DNA of 64,000 nucleotides, from assembly GCF_004343075.1 (NCBI RefSeq), contig NZ_SLXP01000008.1, forward strand, positions 124,001 through 188,000. The letters run 5' to 3'. A model generated the notes under the pieces. That model ran no database searches. It saw only the letters and a program-made list of their open reading frames with translations, and was not told the DNA's origin. This document shows positions 47,629-57,446 of the stretch, piece after piece (the stretch's first letter is position 1; every line of letters begins with the position of its first letter). A program made the translations under genes and the position numbers. This stretch comes from Rhodovulum marinum. Its GTDB lineage: Bacteria > Pseudomonadota > Alphaproteobacteria > Rhodobacterales > Rhodobacteraceae.

Positions 47629-48108
47629 TCAATGCCGCGTCCAGCCCGAAGGGTGATCGGCATTGCCACGTCCGGGCGAAACCTCTTTGAAATCGCCCTC
47701 GATCACGTCGCCGGGCCCACGTGGATCACGTTGGGGCGCCGTGCCATAGGTCATGGACTGAACCACGATGCGCTTGGACAACCAGCGATAGGCCGCGGCC
47801 CGTACCGGCGGCATCAGCAACGCGAAACCCACCGCATCGGTGAAAAAACCCGGCGTCAGCAAAAGCGCCCCGGAAAACAGGATCATCGCGCCATGGGCCA
47901 GGGGCTCGGCGGGGTCGCGCAATTCCCGGAACGAATTTCGAACCTGTGTCATCGCCAGCGCCCCCTGCTGCCGGATCAGCCAGGTGCCGATCACCGCGGT
48001 CAGGATGACGATCCCCAGCGTCGGCCACAGCCCGATCGCACCGCCCACCTGGATGAACAGCGCGATCTCGATCAGCGGGACCGCCAGGAACAGAAGGAAA
48101 AGCCACAT
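47629..48108 (-). CDS. fxsA: FxsA-family membrane protein
   Basis: A 159-residue cytoplasmic membrane protein of the FxsA family, named for its effect on phage T7 exclusion in E. coli; the cellular role is unclear. It has an N-terminal pair of helices (WLFLLFLAVPLIEIALFIQV, GLWPTLGIVILTAVIGTWL), the conserved RQQG, a third hydrophobic hairpin with LLLTPGFFTDAVGF, and a hydrophilic tail ending DVIEGDFKEVSP. It is divergent from the TIM44-like gene and 58 bases upstream of secB. Confidence 0.9.
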   Translation of the reverse strand: MWLFLLFLAVPLIEIALFIQVGGAIGLWPTLGIVILTAVIGTWLIRQQGALAMTQVRNSFRELRDPAEPLAHGAMILFSGALLLTPGFFTDAVGFALLMPPVRAAAYRWLSKRIVVQSMTYGTAPQRDPRGPGDVIEGDFKEVSPGRGNADHPSGWTRH

Positions 48109-48218
48109 GTTCGAACCTCTTTGCCTTGGGTCGGGCTGGTGGACTTGACCCTAGGCGTGCCTTACATATGTCCGGTATCGCTTCGATACAAACCCTTCCG
48201 GCGTGCTGCGAGGTCTAC

Positions 48219-48887
48219 ATGGGCTCTGCCATCATCCAACTTCTGGTTCTCGCGGGCATCGCCGTGTTCCTTGTTCTGCGGCTGCGCTCGGTCCTTGGGA
48301 CACGAGAAGGCTTCGAGAAACCGCCGCTGTCCATGCCGGACCCGGCGTCGCGCCGTGCGGATGCCCGTCGCGATTTCGAGGTGATCGAGGGTGACGTCGA
48401 TACCGATATCATCGACCATGTCCCCGATGGCAGCGACGCCGCCAAGGCGCTGGCCGCGATGAAAATGGCCGAACCCGGCTTTTCGGTGGGCGAGTTCCTG
48501 CACGGGGCCCGCGGGGCCTATGAAATGATCTTGATGGCGTTCGAACGCGGCGAACTTGAGGATGTTCAGGCCTTTCTTGCGCCCGATGTCTTCGACAGTT
48601 TCGCCGAAGTCGTGAAACTGCGCGAAGATCAGGGCCTGACCGTCGAGGCGAATTTCGTCGGCGTCCGGGAACTGACGCTGAAGGATGCCACTTTCGACCG
48701 CGACACCGCCGAGGCGGAACTGACCGTCAAGTTCGTCGGCGAGCTGACATCGGTCGTGCGGAACAAGGCCGGTGACGTGATCGAGGGCAGCCCGAACGAG
48801 ATCAAGCGCCAGCGCGATGTCTGGACATTCGCGCGCAAGATGGGCGTCGACGATCCCAACTGGCAGCTTGTCGCCACGGGCGAATGA
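48219..48887 (+). CDS. timA: TIM44-like domain protein (TimA type)
   Basis: A 222-residue protein anchored by one N-terminal helix (IIQLLVLAGIAVFLVLRLR) with a C-terminal Tim44-like domain (about 95-222). This is the bacterial relative of the mitochondrial Tim44 import component. In Caulobacter the equivalent TimA is an inner-membrane protein of unclear role. The ATG at 48219 has a GAGG site six bases upstream. Its stop overlaps the mltA start (ATGA), so the two and the following Smr gene form an operon, divergent from fxsA. Confidence 0.88.
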   Translation: MGSAIIQLLVLAGIAVFLVLRLRSVLGTREGFEKPPLSMPDPASRRADARRDFEVIEGDVDTDIIDHVPDGSDAAKALAAMKMAEPGFSVGEFLHGARGAYEMILMAFERGELEDVQAFLAPDVFDSFAEVVKLREDQGLTVEANFVGVRELTLKDATFDRDTAEAELTVKFVGELTSVVRNKAGDVIEGSPNEIKRQRDVWTFARKMGVDDPNWQLVATGE

Positions 48888-49915
48888 TCAATGCGCTCGG
48901 CGCCGCGATCTGCCTGGCCGTGGCAATGAGCGCGGGGCCAGCGCGGGCCGATGCGCCGGTCGAGATACTCGGCTTTGATGACCTCAAGGGCTGGGACCGG
49001 GACGACCACGCCGAGGCGCTGGCAGTATTTCGCGAAACCTGCCCCGATCTGGATGATCCGGCCTGGTCCTCGCTTTGCGCTGTCGCCGAAACGCAGGACA
49101 ACGCGCGGCGTTTCTTCGAAATGTTTTTCCGCCCGGTTCTGATCGGAGGTTCGGAACCCGCGCTGTTCACCGGCTATTACGAACCCGAACTGCACGGCGC
49201 CCGTCAACCGGACGCGCGTTTCCGTTATCCGATCTATCGCAAACCGCCCGAGATGGTTCCGGGGCAACCCTGGTTCTCGCGCCGCGAGATCGAGGAGGGC
49301 GACCTGCTGAAAGGTCGCGGTCTCGAAATCGCCTGGCTCGACGATCCGGTGGACGTGTTTTTCCTTCAGATACAGGGTTCCGGGCGGATCCGGCTGACCG
49401 ACGGCACGGCGATTCGCGTGGGCTATGGCGGCAAGAACGGGCAAGAGTACCGCTCGATCGGGCAGGAACTGGTGCGCCGCGGTATCTACAAGCCGCACCA
49501 GGTTTCGGCCCAGGTGATCCGCGCCTGGGTCCGCCGTAACCCCGAAGAGGGGCAAGAGCTGTTATTGCACAACCCGTCCTTCGTGTTCTTCCGCGAGCTG
49601 AAGCGCGTGCCCGCCGACAAGGGGCCGCTGGGCGCGATGAACCGGTCGATCACGCCGCTGCGGACGGTTGCGGTCGATCCTGACTACGTGCCGCTGGGCG
49701 CGCCCGTCTGGATCGAGAAGGGCGGACGTGCGCCGCTTCATCGGCTGATGGTGGCACAGGATACCGGCTCGGCGATCAAAGGCGCGCAGCGGGCGGATAT
49801 CTTCTATGGTACGGGCGCCGATGCCGGGGATCAGGCCGGCCGTGTGCGTGATCGCGGTCGCCTGGTCGTGCTGTTGCCGATCGATACGGCGCTCGCGATG
49901 TTGCCCGAGGGCTAG
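48884..49915 (+). CDS. mltA: Membrane-bound lytic murein transglycosylase A (MltA)
   Basis: Cleaves peptidoglycan glycan strands with 1,6-anhydro ring formation. The 343-residue protein has a signal peptide ending near AGPARA|DA and no lipobox, so it may be periplasmic or soluble rather than lipid-anchored. It has the MltA domain with FTGYYEPELHGAR, and a C-terminal 3D domain with the catalytic Asp in VAQDTGSAIKGAQRADIFYGTG (key DTG and DIF). It follows timA with ATGA overlap and is three bases before the Smr gene. Confidence 0.93.
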   Translation: MINALGAAICLAVAMSAGPARADAPVEILGFDDLKGWDRDDHAEALAVFRETCPDLDDPAWSSLCAVAETQDNARRFFEMFFRPVLIGGSEPALFTGYYEPELHGARQPDARFRYPIYRKPPEMVPGQPWFSRREIEEGDLLKGRGLEIAWLDDPVDVFFLQIQGSGRIRLTDGTAIRVGYGGKNGQEYRSIGQELVRRGIYKPHQVSAQVIRAWVRRNPEEGQELLLHNPSFVFFRELKRVPADKGPLGAMNRSITPLRTVAVDPDYVPLGAPVWIEKGGRAPLHRLMVAQDTGSAIKGAQRADIFYGTGADAGDQAGRVRDRGRLVVLLPIDTALAMLPEG

Positions 49916-49918
49916 GCG

Positions 49919-50518
49919 ATGGGGCGTCGGCGTACGGGACAGCTTAGCCGCGAGGATCGCGTCTTGTGGGAACAGGTTGCCCGGCGCACGCGGCCCATGC
50001 CGGGCCGATCTTGCCCGCCGGCACCCGCCGCGGCGTCAAAGCACGAAAACACCCGGCCTGACCGCCCACCGACGCCACCCATGCAACTGGAGCCATTTCG
50101 CGTGGGCGCCCGTGCGCCCGACCCGTCCGCGCATGTCGCCGACGGGGCCTCGACGTCCATGCCGGTTCGCATGGATCGGAAGGCTTTTGCCAGGCTGAAG
50201 GGCGGCAAGCTGGCGCCCGAAGCACGGATCGACCTGCATGGCATGACGCTTGCCCAGGCGCATCCCGCGCTGACCGGGTTCATCCTGCGCAACCACGCTG
50301 CGGGCCGGCGGCTGGTTCTGGTCATCACCGGCAAGGGACGCGGCCCCGATGGCGATGGCCCGATCCCCGAACGCCGCGGTGTGCTGAAACGGCAGGTGCC
50401 GCACTGGCTTCACCAGGCACCGCTGGCCGCCGCTGTGTTGCAGGTTACCGAGGCGCATCGCCGCCATGGCGGAGACGGGGCATTCTATGTCTATCTCAGG
50501 CGGCCGCGGTCGGGATAG
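49919..50518 (+). CDS. Smr-domain protein
   Basis: A 199-residue protein with a C-terminal Smr (small MutS-related) domain (about 95-195) carrying DLHGMTLAQAHPALTGF and LVLVITGKGRG, motifs tied to DNA or RNA endonuclease activity in the family. The N-terminal half is Pro/Arg-rich and probably disordered. It is the last gene of timA-mltA-smr and is convergent with the esterase-like lipoprotein gene. Confidence 0.88.
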   Translation: MGRRRTGQLSREDRVLWEQVARRTRPMPGRSCPPAPAAASKHENTRPDRPPTPPMQLEPFRVGARAPDPSAHVADGASTSMPVRMDRKAFARLKGGKLAPEARIDLHGMTLAQAHPALTGFILRNHAAGRRLVLVITGKGRGPDGDGPIPERRGVLKRQVPHWLHQAPLAAAVLQVTEAHRRHGGDGAFYVYLRRPRSG

Positions 50519-50560
50519 CCGGACAGTCTTGCCCGGGAACGGGCCGGCGAGGGTGTGCGC

Positions 50561-51667
50561 CTAGGGTGTCGCGGCAAGTGCGGTCAGCGGCGACAGGATG
50601 ATCTCGGTTGCATTGCGCACCGTGATGACCGTGCCGGGCAGCAGTCCCGGTCGACCGGGCGCGCCAGAGTTGAACGCCCGTTCCAGGTCGGGCACGCCGC
50701 GCAACAGCCGGATCAGGTCGGGCGAACTGCCCGCCGTGAAATGCCCCAGCCCGCGCGAAAACCCGGTCACGTCCAGCACCGTCACCTCCAGGTCGGCCAC
50801 ATCTTCCAGGCTTTCAATATTGCCCAGCCGGTCGCGCTGGCCCGACAGCCGCGCCGAAAGCAGCAAGGCGCGGTCGCGTTGCGAGGTGAAGACCAGAACG
50901 CTGCGCGGCATTCGGCCGATATCGCGCACCTGCGACCGGAACACCTCGACGTCGATATCGGGCGACAACAGCACCAGGCCGTCGATTTCACGCCCCACCC
51001 GGCCCGGGGCCTTCAATGCCATCTGCCGCAGTGTTTCCATGGTCAGAAGGCCACCCATCGAATGCGCGACGATCAGCAATTGTTCGGGCTTCGCCGCGAT
51101 CACGGCATCCAGGAACTCGTCAAACCCCGTGCGGGCGAACAGCGCGCTGTCGCGGTCATGGGCATAGCCGAAGGGGCTGCCGGCGCTGGGCCAGGAATAG
51201 TGCAGCGTCACACCTCCGATCCCGAAATCATGTGCCAGCTGCGCCGACCGATACAGCCCTTCGGCAAAATTGGTGTTGAAGCCGTGGACGAAGATCACTG
51301 CCGTCCGTTCGCCCGGTGGGCGCGTTCGCAGGTTCCGCGACAGCGCGGCGGTAAAGGCCGACGGCCGGTCGAAAAGCTCTGCATCGGTGGTGACGAAATC
51401 CTCGGCCGGGTCGGGCGCGCCATAGGGATAGGCGATCTGCCCCGCCGCCCGCCCGGGCGGGATCGCGACCGTATAGCTGCCCAACGTCAGCGCTTCGGAC
51501 CGCAGGTTCGAGAACTGCCCGCCCGGGTCCGGCGTGCGCGTTGTGCCGATGAACACGGTGCGCTCAACCGCGCCGGGCCCCGGCTCGGGCATAAGGTACA
51601 GTGCCCCGCGCGGTGCGCAGGCCGCCAGCGCGACAAGGCAGAGGACAAGAACGATATGTCGGCGCAC
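50561..51667 (-). CDS. Alpha/beta-hydrolase lipoprotein (DUF900/esterase-like)
   Basis: A 368-residue predicted lipoprotein (signal LVALAAC, Cys16) with an alpha/beta-hydrolase domain. It has FVHGFNTNFAEGLYRSAQL, the nucleophile elbow VAHSMGGLL with catalytic Ser, and LLSPDIDVEVF, the DUF900 pattern. The substrate is unknown; an ester or acyl chain in the envelope is a reasonable guess. The start is a GTG at 51667 with no strong ribosome site. It lies 31 bases after the hslU stop on the same strand. Confidence 0.85.
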   Translation of the reverse strand: MRRHIVLVLCLVALAACAPRGALYLMPEPGPGAVERTVFIGTTRTPDPGGQFSNLRSEALTLGSYTVAIPPGRAAGQIAYPYGAPDPAEDFVTTDAELFDRPSAFTAALSRNLRTRPPGERTAVIFVHGFNTNFAEGLYRSAQLAHDFGIGGVTLHYSWPSAGSPFGYAHDRDSALFARTGFDEFLDAVIAAKPEQLLIVAHSMGGLLTMETLRQMALKAPGRVGREIDGLVLLSPDIDVEVFRSQVRDIGRMPRSVLVFTSQRDRALLLSARLSGQRDRLGNIESLEDVADLEVTVLDVTGFSRGLGHFTAGSSPDLIRLLRGVPDLERAFNSGAPGRPGLLPGTVITVRNATEIILSPLTALAATP

Positions 51668-51698
51668 GGGCGGCCCCCGCCGCAGGTTGCAACAGGAT

Positions 51699-53009
51699 TT
51701 ACAGGATATATCGGGTCATATCGGCAGAGCGCGTCAGTTCACCAAGGTTCTTCTCGACGAAGCCGGCGTTCACCTCGACCGCCTCGCCGCTTCGGTCGGG
51801 CGCGGTAAAGCTGAGTTCCTCGAACACCCGCTCCATGACCGTGTAAAGCCGCCGCGCCCCGATATTCTCGATGCTCTCGTTGACTTCGGCGGCGATCCGC
51901 GCCAGCGCGGCGATCCCGTCATCGGTGAAGGTGACGCTGACCTTCTCGGTCTCCATCAGCGCGGTGTATTGCCGGGTCAGCGCGTTGTCGGTTTCGGTCA
52001 GGATGCGCACGAAATCGGCCTCGGTCAGCGCGCGCAGTTCCACCCGGATCGGCAAACGGCCCTGCAATTCGGGCAGCAGGTCCGAAGGTTTCGCGATGTG
52101 GAACGCGCCGGACGCGATGAACAGGATGTGGTCGGTCTTCACGGGGCCGTATTTCGTCGACACCGTCGTGCCCTCGATCAGCGGCAGCAGGTCGCGCTGC
52201 ACGCCTTCGCGGCTGACATCGCCGCCGCGCATGTCGGTCCGCGCGCAGACCTTGTCGATCTCGTCCAGAAAGACGATCCCGTTCTCCTGCACGGCCTCCA
52301 ACGCGGTGCGCGTCACCGTTTCGTCGTCCAACAGCTTGTCGGCCTCTTCCGAGATCAGGATCTCGTAGCTGTCGCGCACCGTCAGCTTCTTCTTGACCGT
52401 TCGCCCCCCGAAGGCCTTGCCGAACAGATCGCCCAGCGACATCATCCCGCCGCCCTGGCCCGGCGGCATGCCCGGGATCTCCATCATCGGCAGCGGGTTC
52501 GAACTTTCGGTCACCTCCAGTTCGATCACCGTGTCGTCCAGCTCGCCGCGCTTCAGCTTGCCGCGGAACATTTCGCGCGTCTGTTCGCGCGCATCCGTTC
52601 CGGCGATGGCGGCGATCACCCGGTCCTCGGCGGCCTGGTGGGCCGCGGCCTTGACCTCGTCGCGCATCCATTCGCGGGTCTGGGTGATGGCGCTTTCGAC
52701 AAGGTCGCGGATGATCTGCTCCACGTCGCGGCCCACGTAGCCCACCTCGGTGAACTTGGTCGCCTCGACCTTGATGAAGGGCGCGCGGGCCAGCTTGGCC
52801 AAGCGGCGCGAGATCTCGGTCTTGCCGACGCCGGTGGGGCCGATCATCAGGATGTTCTTGGGATAAACCTCTTCGCGCAGGTCATCGCCCAGCTGCTTGC
52901 GCCGCCACCGGTTGCGCAGCGCCACGGCGACGGCGCGCTTGGCGTCCTTTTGCCCGATGATGAAACGATCCAGTTCCGAAACGATCTCGCGGGGGGTCAG
53001 GTCGGTCAT
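51699..53009 (-). CDS. hslU: HslU, ATPase subunit of the HslVU protease
   Basis: AAA+ unfoldase that feeds substrates to HslV. The 436-residue protein starts with [24 protein letters not shown], has Walker [11 protein letters not shown] near residue 60, [17 protein letters not shown], the intermediate domain (about 110-235), Walker [11 protein letters not shown], and ends with the family tail [10 protein letters not shown]. Its start overlaps the hslV stop (ATGA). Confidence 0.98.
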   Translation of the reverse strand: MTDLTPREIVSELDRFIIGQKDAKRAVAVALRNRWRRKQLGDDLREEVYPKNILMIGPTGVGKTEISRRLAKLARAPFIKVEATKFTEVGYVGRDVEQIIRDLVESAITQTREWMRDEVKAAAHQAAEDRVIAAIAGTDAREQTREMFRGKLKRGELDDTVIELEVTESSNPLPMMEIPGMPPGQGGGMMSLGDLFGKAFGGRTVKKKLTVRDSYEILISEEADKLLDDETVTRTALEAVQENGIVFLDEIDKVCARTDMRGGDVSREGVQRDLLPLIEGTTVSTKYGPVKTDHILFIASGAFHIAKPSDLLPELQGRLPIRVELRALTEADFVRILTETDNALTRQYTALMETEKVSVTFTDDGIAALARIAAEVNESIENIGARRLYTVMERVFEELSFTAPDRSGEAVEVNAGFVEKNLGELTRSADMTRYIL

Positions 53010-53566
53010 TTCGAAATCGTCTCCACCGTCAGGTTGCCGTTCGTGTAGACGCAGATGTCGGCCGCGATCGCCATCGCCTTGCGCGCGATGTCTTCGGCCG
53101 AAAGGTCGGTCTTTTCCATCAGCCCGCGCGCCGCGGCCAGCGCATAGTTCCCGCCAGAGCCAATCGCCGCCACGTCATGTTCGGGTGCCAGAACATCGCC
53201 CGCCCCGGTGATCACGTACATTTCCACCCCGTCGCTGACGATCAGCATCGCCTCCAGCTTTTGCAGGTACTTGTCGGTGCGCCAGTCCTTGGCCAGTTCC
53301 ACCGCAGCGCGCTGCAACTGGCCCGGCGTGGCCTCCAACTTGGCCTCCAGCCGTTCCAGCAGCGTAAAGGCATCGGCCGTCGATCCGGCAAACCCGGCAA
53401 CGACATCATAGCCGCCGGGGGACAGACGGCGCACCTTGCGCGCGGTGCCCTTGATGACCGTCGGGCCCAGGCTGACCTGCCCATCGCCCGCGATCACCAC
53501 TTCGCCGCCGCGCCTGACGCCGACAATCGTCGTGCCGTGCCAGCCGGGAAACTCGTTGTCTGCCAT
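53006..53566 (-). CDS. hslV: HslV, peptidase subunit of the HslVU protease
   Basis: Proteasome-like threonine peptidase. The 186-residue protein carries the short propeptide before HGTTIVGVR, where the first Thr of TTIVGV becomes the active N-terminus after processing. It also has [29 protein letters not shown], and [14 protein letters not shown]. The ATG at 53566 has a GGAGGT site. A heat-shock-type promoter lies about 30 bases upstream, and hslU follows by ATGA. Confidence 0.98.
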   Translation of the reverse strand: MADNEFPGWHGTTIVGVRRGGEVVIAGDGQVSLGPTVIKGTARKVRRLSPGGYDVVAGFAGSTADAFTLLERLEAKLEATPGQLQRAAVELAKDWRTDKYLQKLEAMLIVSDGVEMYVITGAGDVLAPEHDVAAIGSGGNYALAAARGLMEKTDLSAEDIARKAMAIAADICVYTNGNLTVETISK

Positions 53567-53594
53567 GAGCGACCTCCGTCTTGCGCTTGGGCCG

Positions 53595-53622
53595 ATATAT
53601 GCGCTCGATGCTGCCCCACAAG
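53595..53622 (-). promoter_or_regulatory. Sigma-32-like promoter for hslVU
   Basis: Minus-strand CTTG (53622-53619), a 17-base spacer and CATATAT (53601-53595), matching the alphaproteobacterial RpoH pattern. The leader to the hslV ATG is about 22 bases. It lies just after the trxA terminator, a consistent arrangement for a separate heat-shock unit. Confidence 0.6.
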
Positions 53623-53633
53623 CCGCGCAACAG

Positions 53634-53657
53634 AAAGGGGCGCCGCAGCGCCCCTTT
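53634..53657 (-). terminator. Intrinsic terminator after trxA
   Basis: A perfect 10-bp stem (AAAGGGGCGC, loop TGCG, GCGCCCCTTT on the minus strand) followed by a short T-rich stretch. It sits 23 bases after the trxA stop and before the hslVU promoter. Confidence 0.7.
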
Positions 53658-53680
53658 GTCTCAGCCAGGGAAAGACCGTG

Positions 53681-54001
53681 TCAGACCGACTCTTCGATCC
53701 AGCCCTTCAGCGCGGCCTTGGGTGCGGCGCCGATCTTGTTCGATACGACCTGCCCGTCCTTGAACAGGAACAGCGCCGGAATGCCGCGAACGCCCATCTG
53801 GGCGGGCGTGTTCGGGTTGTCGTCGACGTTGACCTTGACGATCTTCACCTTGCCTTCGTACTCGTCCGACAGTTCTTCCAGCGCGGGGCCGATCTGCTTG
53901 CAGGGTCCGCACCACTCGGCCCAGAAATCCACCACGACGGGAATGTCGGAATTGCGCACCTCGGCGTCGAAGGTGTCGTCGGTGACGGCGTGGGTCGGCA
54001 T
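53681..54001 (-). CDS. trxA: Thioredoxin
   Basis: General cytosolic disulfide reductase. The 106-residue protein has the active site WAEWCGPCK near residue 30, the cis-proline region [13 protein letters not shown], and the usual length. The ATG at 54001 follows AAGGAGAG; a longer start at 54082 adds unrelated residues. It ends with the terminator at 53634 and lies 58 bases after addA on the same strand. Confidence 0.97.
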   Translation of the reverse strand: MPTHAVTDDTFDAEVRNSDIPVVVDFWAEWCGPCKQIGPALEELSDEYEGKVKIVKVNVDDNPNTPAQMGVRGIPALFLFKDGQVVSNKIGAAPKAALKGWIEESV

Positions 54002-54059
54002 CTGGTCTCTCCTTGGAACCTGCGATCGCACCGGACAGTAAGTAGCGCGCCGGGGGCCG

Positions 54060-57000
54060 TCAAGGCAGCCGCGCGCGGGCAAGCGCCGCCTCGCGCAAAG
54101 GTGCGGGAACCGTCATCAACCTACCCGTTCGCGTCCAAAGGATCGCGGTTTCGATCCGCTGCCCCGGATGGATTTGCGCTAGTGCATGCCCATAGGCCCC
54201 CAGTTGCCGCAACAGCCCCTCGGGCACGTCCTTGGCCCGGTCGGGCACCAGCGCATTCGTCTTGAAATCCACCGCCAGGATGTGATCCGTCCCGAGAATC
54301 AGCCGGTCTATCGTTCCCCGCAGGGGGCGGCTGTCCAGTTCTGCGGAAAACGCCGCTTCGGCCAGTGTGCCGGGGGCGAAGACATGCGCCAGGTCAGGCT
54401 GCGCCAGAAGTGCCTCGGCCTCGGCGTACAGTATCGCGATCGCGTCGGCCGGCGCCGGCGGATCGCACGTCTCCAGCAGTGCGCGGGCCAATGCCGGACG
54501 ATCCCCGGGCGCGGCGTCGGGCAGATGCTCCAGCAGCAGGTGCAGCCACGTTCCCCGTGCCTTGGCCGCCTCGGCCTCCAACCCGTCGGACTCGCCCGGC
54601 AGGATCTTGGCCCCCCCCAGGTCCGAAGGCAGGATCGGTTGCGGCGGCCGGTCCGGGCGCGCGGCCTCCTGGCGGGTCCAGCCGGGCAGGGCCGTCTCGG
54701 CCGCGGACGGTTCGGCGCCGTCGCGGATTTCGCCGGCCTCCCAATGCCCGGTTTCATAGCGCAGCCCCGGGCCGAAACCGAAATTCATGTCCTCGGCGCC
54801 CAGTCGGCGCAGGCCCGCCCCGATCCGGCTGTACCAGTCGCTGCCATCGTTCGACAGCTTGCCCGCCGCCGCCACGATCAGCCATTGCTCGGCGCGGGTC
54901 ATCGCCACGTAAAGCAGACGCGCGCGTTCCTCTGCCTCGCGCGCCGCCCGGGCCTCGTGCGCCTCGGCCAGGATGGGCGGGCGCGCGTCGGCGGGCGTTT
55001 TCCAGGCGATCTTGCCGTCCGGCAGCGGGTAAAGCTGGTCGCGGATGCGCACCGGACGGTCGGCGGTATCGGGCAGGATCACGATGGGTGATTCCAGACC
55101 CTTGGCGCCATGCACCGTCATCACCCGCAGCCGGTTCCCGCCTGAATCCAGCTGGCGCTTGATCTCGACCTCGTCGCTTTCCAGCCAGGCCAGGAAACCG
55201 GTCAGCGACGGCACCTCGATCCGCTCGTAGGCCAGCGCCTGCGCCAACAGCGCGTCGATGCCATCTTCCGCCTCGTCGCCCAGCCGGGCGATCAGGCGGC
55301 GGCGTCCGTCATGGCGCGTCAGGACCCGTTCGAGAAGATCATAGGGGCGCAGGAAATCGGCCTCGTCCCGCAGGGCGAAAAGGGTCTTTTTCGTCTCTGT
55401 TTTGGCCCAATCGGCGTTGCGCAGCACCTCCCACAGGAATGCCCCGTCACGCTTTGCGGCCAGCCGGTACAGCGCCGCCTCGTCCCACCCGAACAGAGGC
55501 GAGCGCAGCGCGCAGGCCAGCGACAGGTCATCTTCGGGCAGCGCCAGGAACGCCAGCAGCGCGGTCAGGTCACGCACCGCCAGTTCCCCCCCGATCTTTA
55601 GCCGGTCGGCACCCGCCACTTCCAGCTCCTGCGCCTTGCAGGCCCGGATGATCTCGTGGAACAGGTCCGACCGGCGCTGCACCAGGATCAGCACGTCGCC
55701 CTCGCGCACCGTCCGGCGGCTGAACGATCCATCCCGGCCCTTGACCGCGATGGTCGCGCCATCGTCGATCATCGCCCGTACCGACCCGGCCACCCGGCGG
55801 GCCAGCTTTACCGTCGGATGCGTTTCGGACAGGGTGTCCACGGGTTCGGCCCAATGCCCTGTCTCGGGGGTCTCGCCGTCCTCGACCACGGGCCACAGAT
55901 CGACACGCCCGGGCAGGTCGGAATGGAACGCACGGTGCTGCATCTCGATATCCAGCCCCTGCCGCGCGCCATGCGGAAAGGTCATGTCGACGGCGCGCAG
56001 GATCGCCTCGGACGAGCGGAAGGAATAGTCCAGCGTCAGCGGTTCCAGCGACCGGCCGATCCCCCGCAGCCGTTCGCCGAACGCCTGTTTCATCCGGTCG
56101 AATCCGCCCGGATCGGCGCCCTGGAAGGAATAGATCGACTGTTTCTTGTCGCCGACGACAAAGATCGTCCGCTCGACTCCGGCCCGCGCCCCCGCGCCCG
56201 CGGTGAATTCCTGCGCCAGCAGTTCGATCACGTCCCATTGCACGGGGCTGGTATCCTGCGCCTCGTCCACCAGGATGTGATCCAGCCCCCCATCCAGCCG
56301 GAACAGCACCCATTGCGCCACCCCCGGATCGGTCAGCAGCGCGCGCGCCTTCAGGATCAGGTCGTCGAAATCCAGCCAGCCATGGGCCTGCTTGCGCGCG
56401 GCATAGCGGGGCAGGAACACCGCGGCGAACCGGTGCAGCGCCAACGTCCGTTCCGCCGCGTCCAGGGCGATGCGCTGGCGCCGGCCCTCGGCCACCCGGT
56501 CCATCAGGGCGTTCAGCCCGGCCAACGCTGGCCCCAGCGCCTGTTGCGTCGCCTTGGTGGGAAAGGCGCCGATCTTGGCCGAGAAAGGCTCCGCCTTGCT
56601 GACGCCTGCACCGTAAAGGAACGGCCCCTCCAGCGCCTGCAACAGGTCCAGCGAAGATCTGGTGAAATCCAGCCCGCCCAGCAGGTCGGCCGCCTTCGCG
56701 TCGGTCTTGCTGCCCGCATGGAGCACCGGCAACACCTGCGCCATCAAGGCGGGTTCGTCGCCGACAAAGACGCCCCGCAAAAGTGCACTCGCGTCGAAGC
56801 CCGGCGCCAGCCCAAAGAGCCGGAACACCGCGTCTGCGTCGGGGCGGTCGTCGAACCGCGCGCGCTGGCCTGCGATCTCGGCGGTCAGGGCGTCAAGATC
56901 GTCCTCGGTATGAAACCGGGCCAGCCCGGCAAAGGCCGGCGCATCCGGCCCGTCGGCGATCTCTTCGACGATCTCGGCCCGCAACCGCCGTGCCGCGCGG

Positions 57001-57446
57001 TCATCCATCTCGGCGAATTGCGGCGAGACCCCGGCCTCTAGCGGAAACCGCCGCAACAGCGATGCACAGAACGAATGGATGGTCTGGATCTTCAATCCGC
57101 CGGGCGTTTCGATCGCGCGGGCGAACAGCCGCCGCGCCTCGCGCAACAGTGCCGCCTCGATCGGCCCGCCCACGCCCAGTTCGCCCAGCGCCTTGCGCAG
57201 ATCGGTATCGCCCAGCATCGCCCAGGCGCCCAGCCGCTCGAACAGGCGGTTCTGCATCTCGCTGGCCGCGGCCTTGGTATAGGTCAGGCAAAGAATGCGT
57301 TGCGGCGGCACGCGGTTCAGCAACAGCCGCGCCACCCGGTCGGTCAGAACCCGCGTCTTGCCCGACCCCGCATTCGCCGAAAGCCAGGTCGAGTTCGCCG
57401 GATCCGCGGCTTGAACCTGACGTTCAGTGGCCTCGTGCCGGGTCAT
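54060..57446 (-). CDS. addA: Double-strand break repair helicase-nuclease AddA
   Basis: UvrD-type helicase and nuclease subunit of AddAB, the alphaproteobacterial equivalent of RecBCD. The 1128-residue protein has Walker [15 protein letters not shown] near residue 28, helicase motifs ([38 protein letters not shown]), and a C-terminal PD-(D/E)XK nuclease with [13 protein letters not shown]. The start overlaps the addB stop (ATGA), so addB-addA is a translationally coupled unit. Confidence 0.96.
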   Translation of the reverse strand: MTRHEATERQVQAADPANSTWLSANAGSGKTRVLTDRVARLLLNRVPPQRILCLTYTKAAASEMQNRLFERLGAWAMLGDTDLRKALGELGVGGPIEAALLREARRLFARAIETPGGLKIQTIHSFCASLLRRFPLEAGVSPQFAEMDDRAARRLRAEIVEEIADGPDAPAFAGLARFHTEDDLDALTAEIAGQRARFDDRPDADAVFRLFGLAPGFDASALLRGVFVGDEPALMAQVLPVLHAGSKTDAKAADLLGGLDFTRSSLDLLQALEGPFLYGAGVSKAEPFSAKIGAFPTKATQQALGPALAGLNALMDRVAEGRRQRIALDAAERTLALHRFAAVFLPRYAARKQAHGWLDFDDLILKARALLTDPGVAQWVLFRLDGGLDHILVDEAQDTSPVQWDVIELLAQEFTAGAGARAGVERTIFVVGDKKQSIYSFQGADPGGFDRMKQAFGERLRGIGRSLEPLTLDYSFRSSEAILRAVDMTFPHGARQGLDIEMQHRAFHSDLPGRVDLWPVVEDGETPETGHWAEPVDTLSETHPTVKLARRVAGSVRAMIDDGATIAVKGRDGSFSRRTVREGDVLILVQRRSDLFHEIIRACKAQELEVAGADRLKIGGELAVRDLTALLAFLALPEDDLSLACALRSPLFGWDEAALYRLAAKRDGAFLWEVLRNADWAKTETKKTLFALRDEADFLRPYDLLERVLTRHDGRRRLIARLGDEAEDGIDALLAQALAYERIEVPSLTGFLAWLESDEVEIKRQLDSGGNRLRVMTVHGAKGLESPIVILPDTADRPVRIRDQLYPLPDGKIAWKTPADARPPILAEAHEARAAREAEERARLLYVAMTRAEQWLIVAAAGKLSNDGSDWYSRIGAGLRRLGAEDMNFGFGPGLRYETGHWEAGEIRDGAEPSAAETALPGWTRQEAARPDRPPQPILPSDLGGAKILPGESDGLEAEAAKARGTWLHLLLEHLPDAAPGDRPALARALLETCDPPAPADAIAILYAEAEALLAQPDLAHVFAPGTLAEAAFSAELDSRPLRGTIDRLILGTDHILAVDFKTNALVPDRAKDVPEGLLRQLGAYGHALAQIHPGQRIETAILWTRTGRLMTVPAPLREAALARARLP

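Noticed and set aside
48121-48218. TTGACC at 48145 as a -35 box for timA
   Set aside because: No acceptable -10 at 15-19 bases; TACATA lies only 12 bases away.
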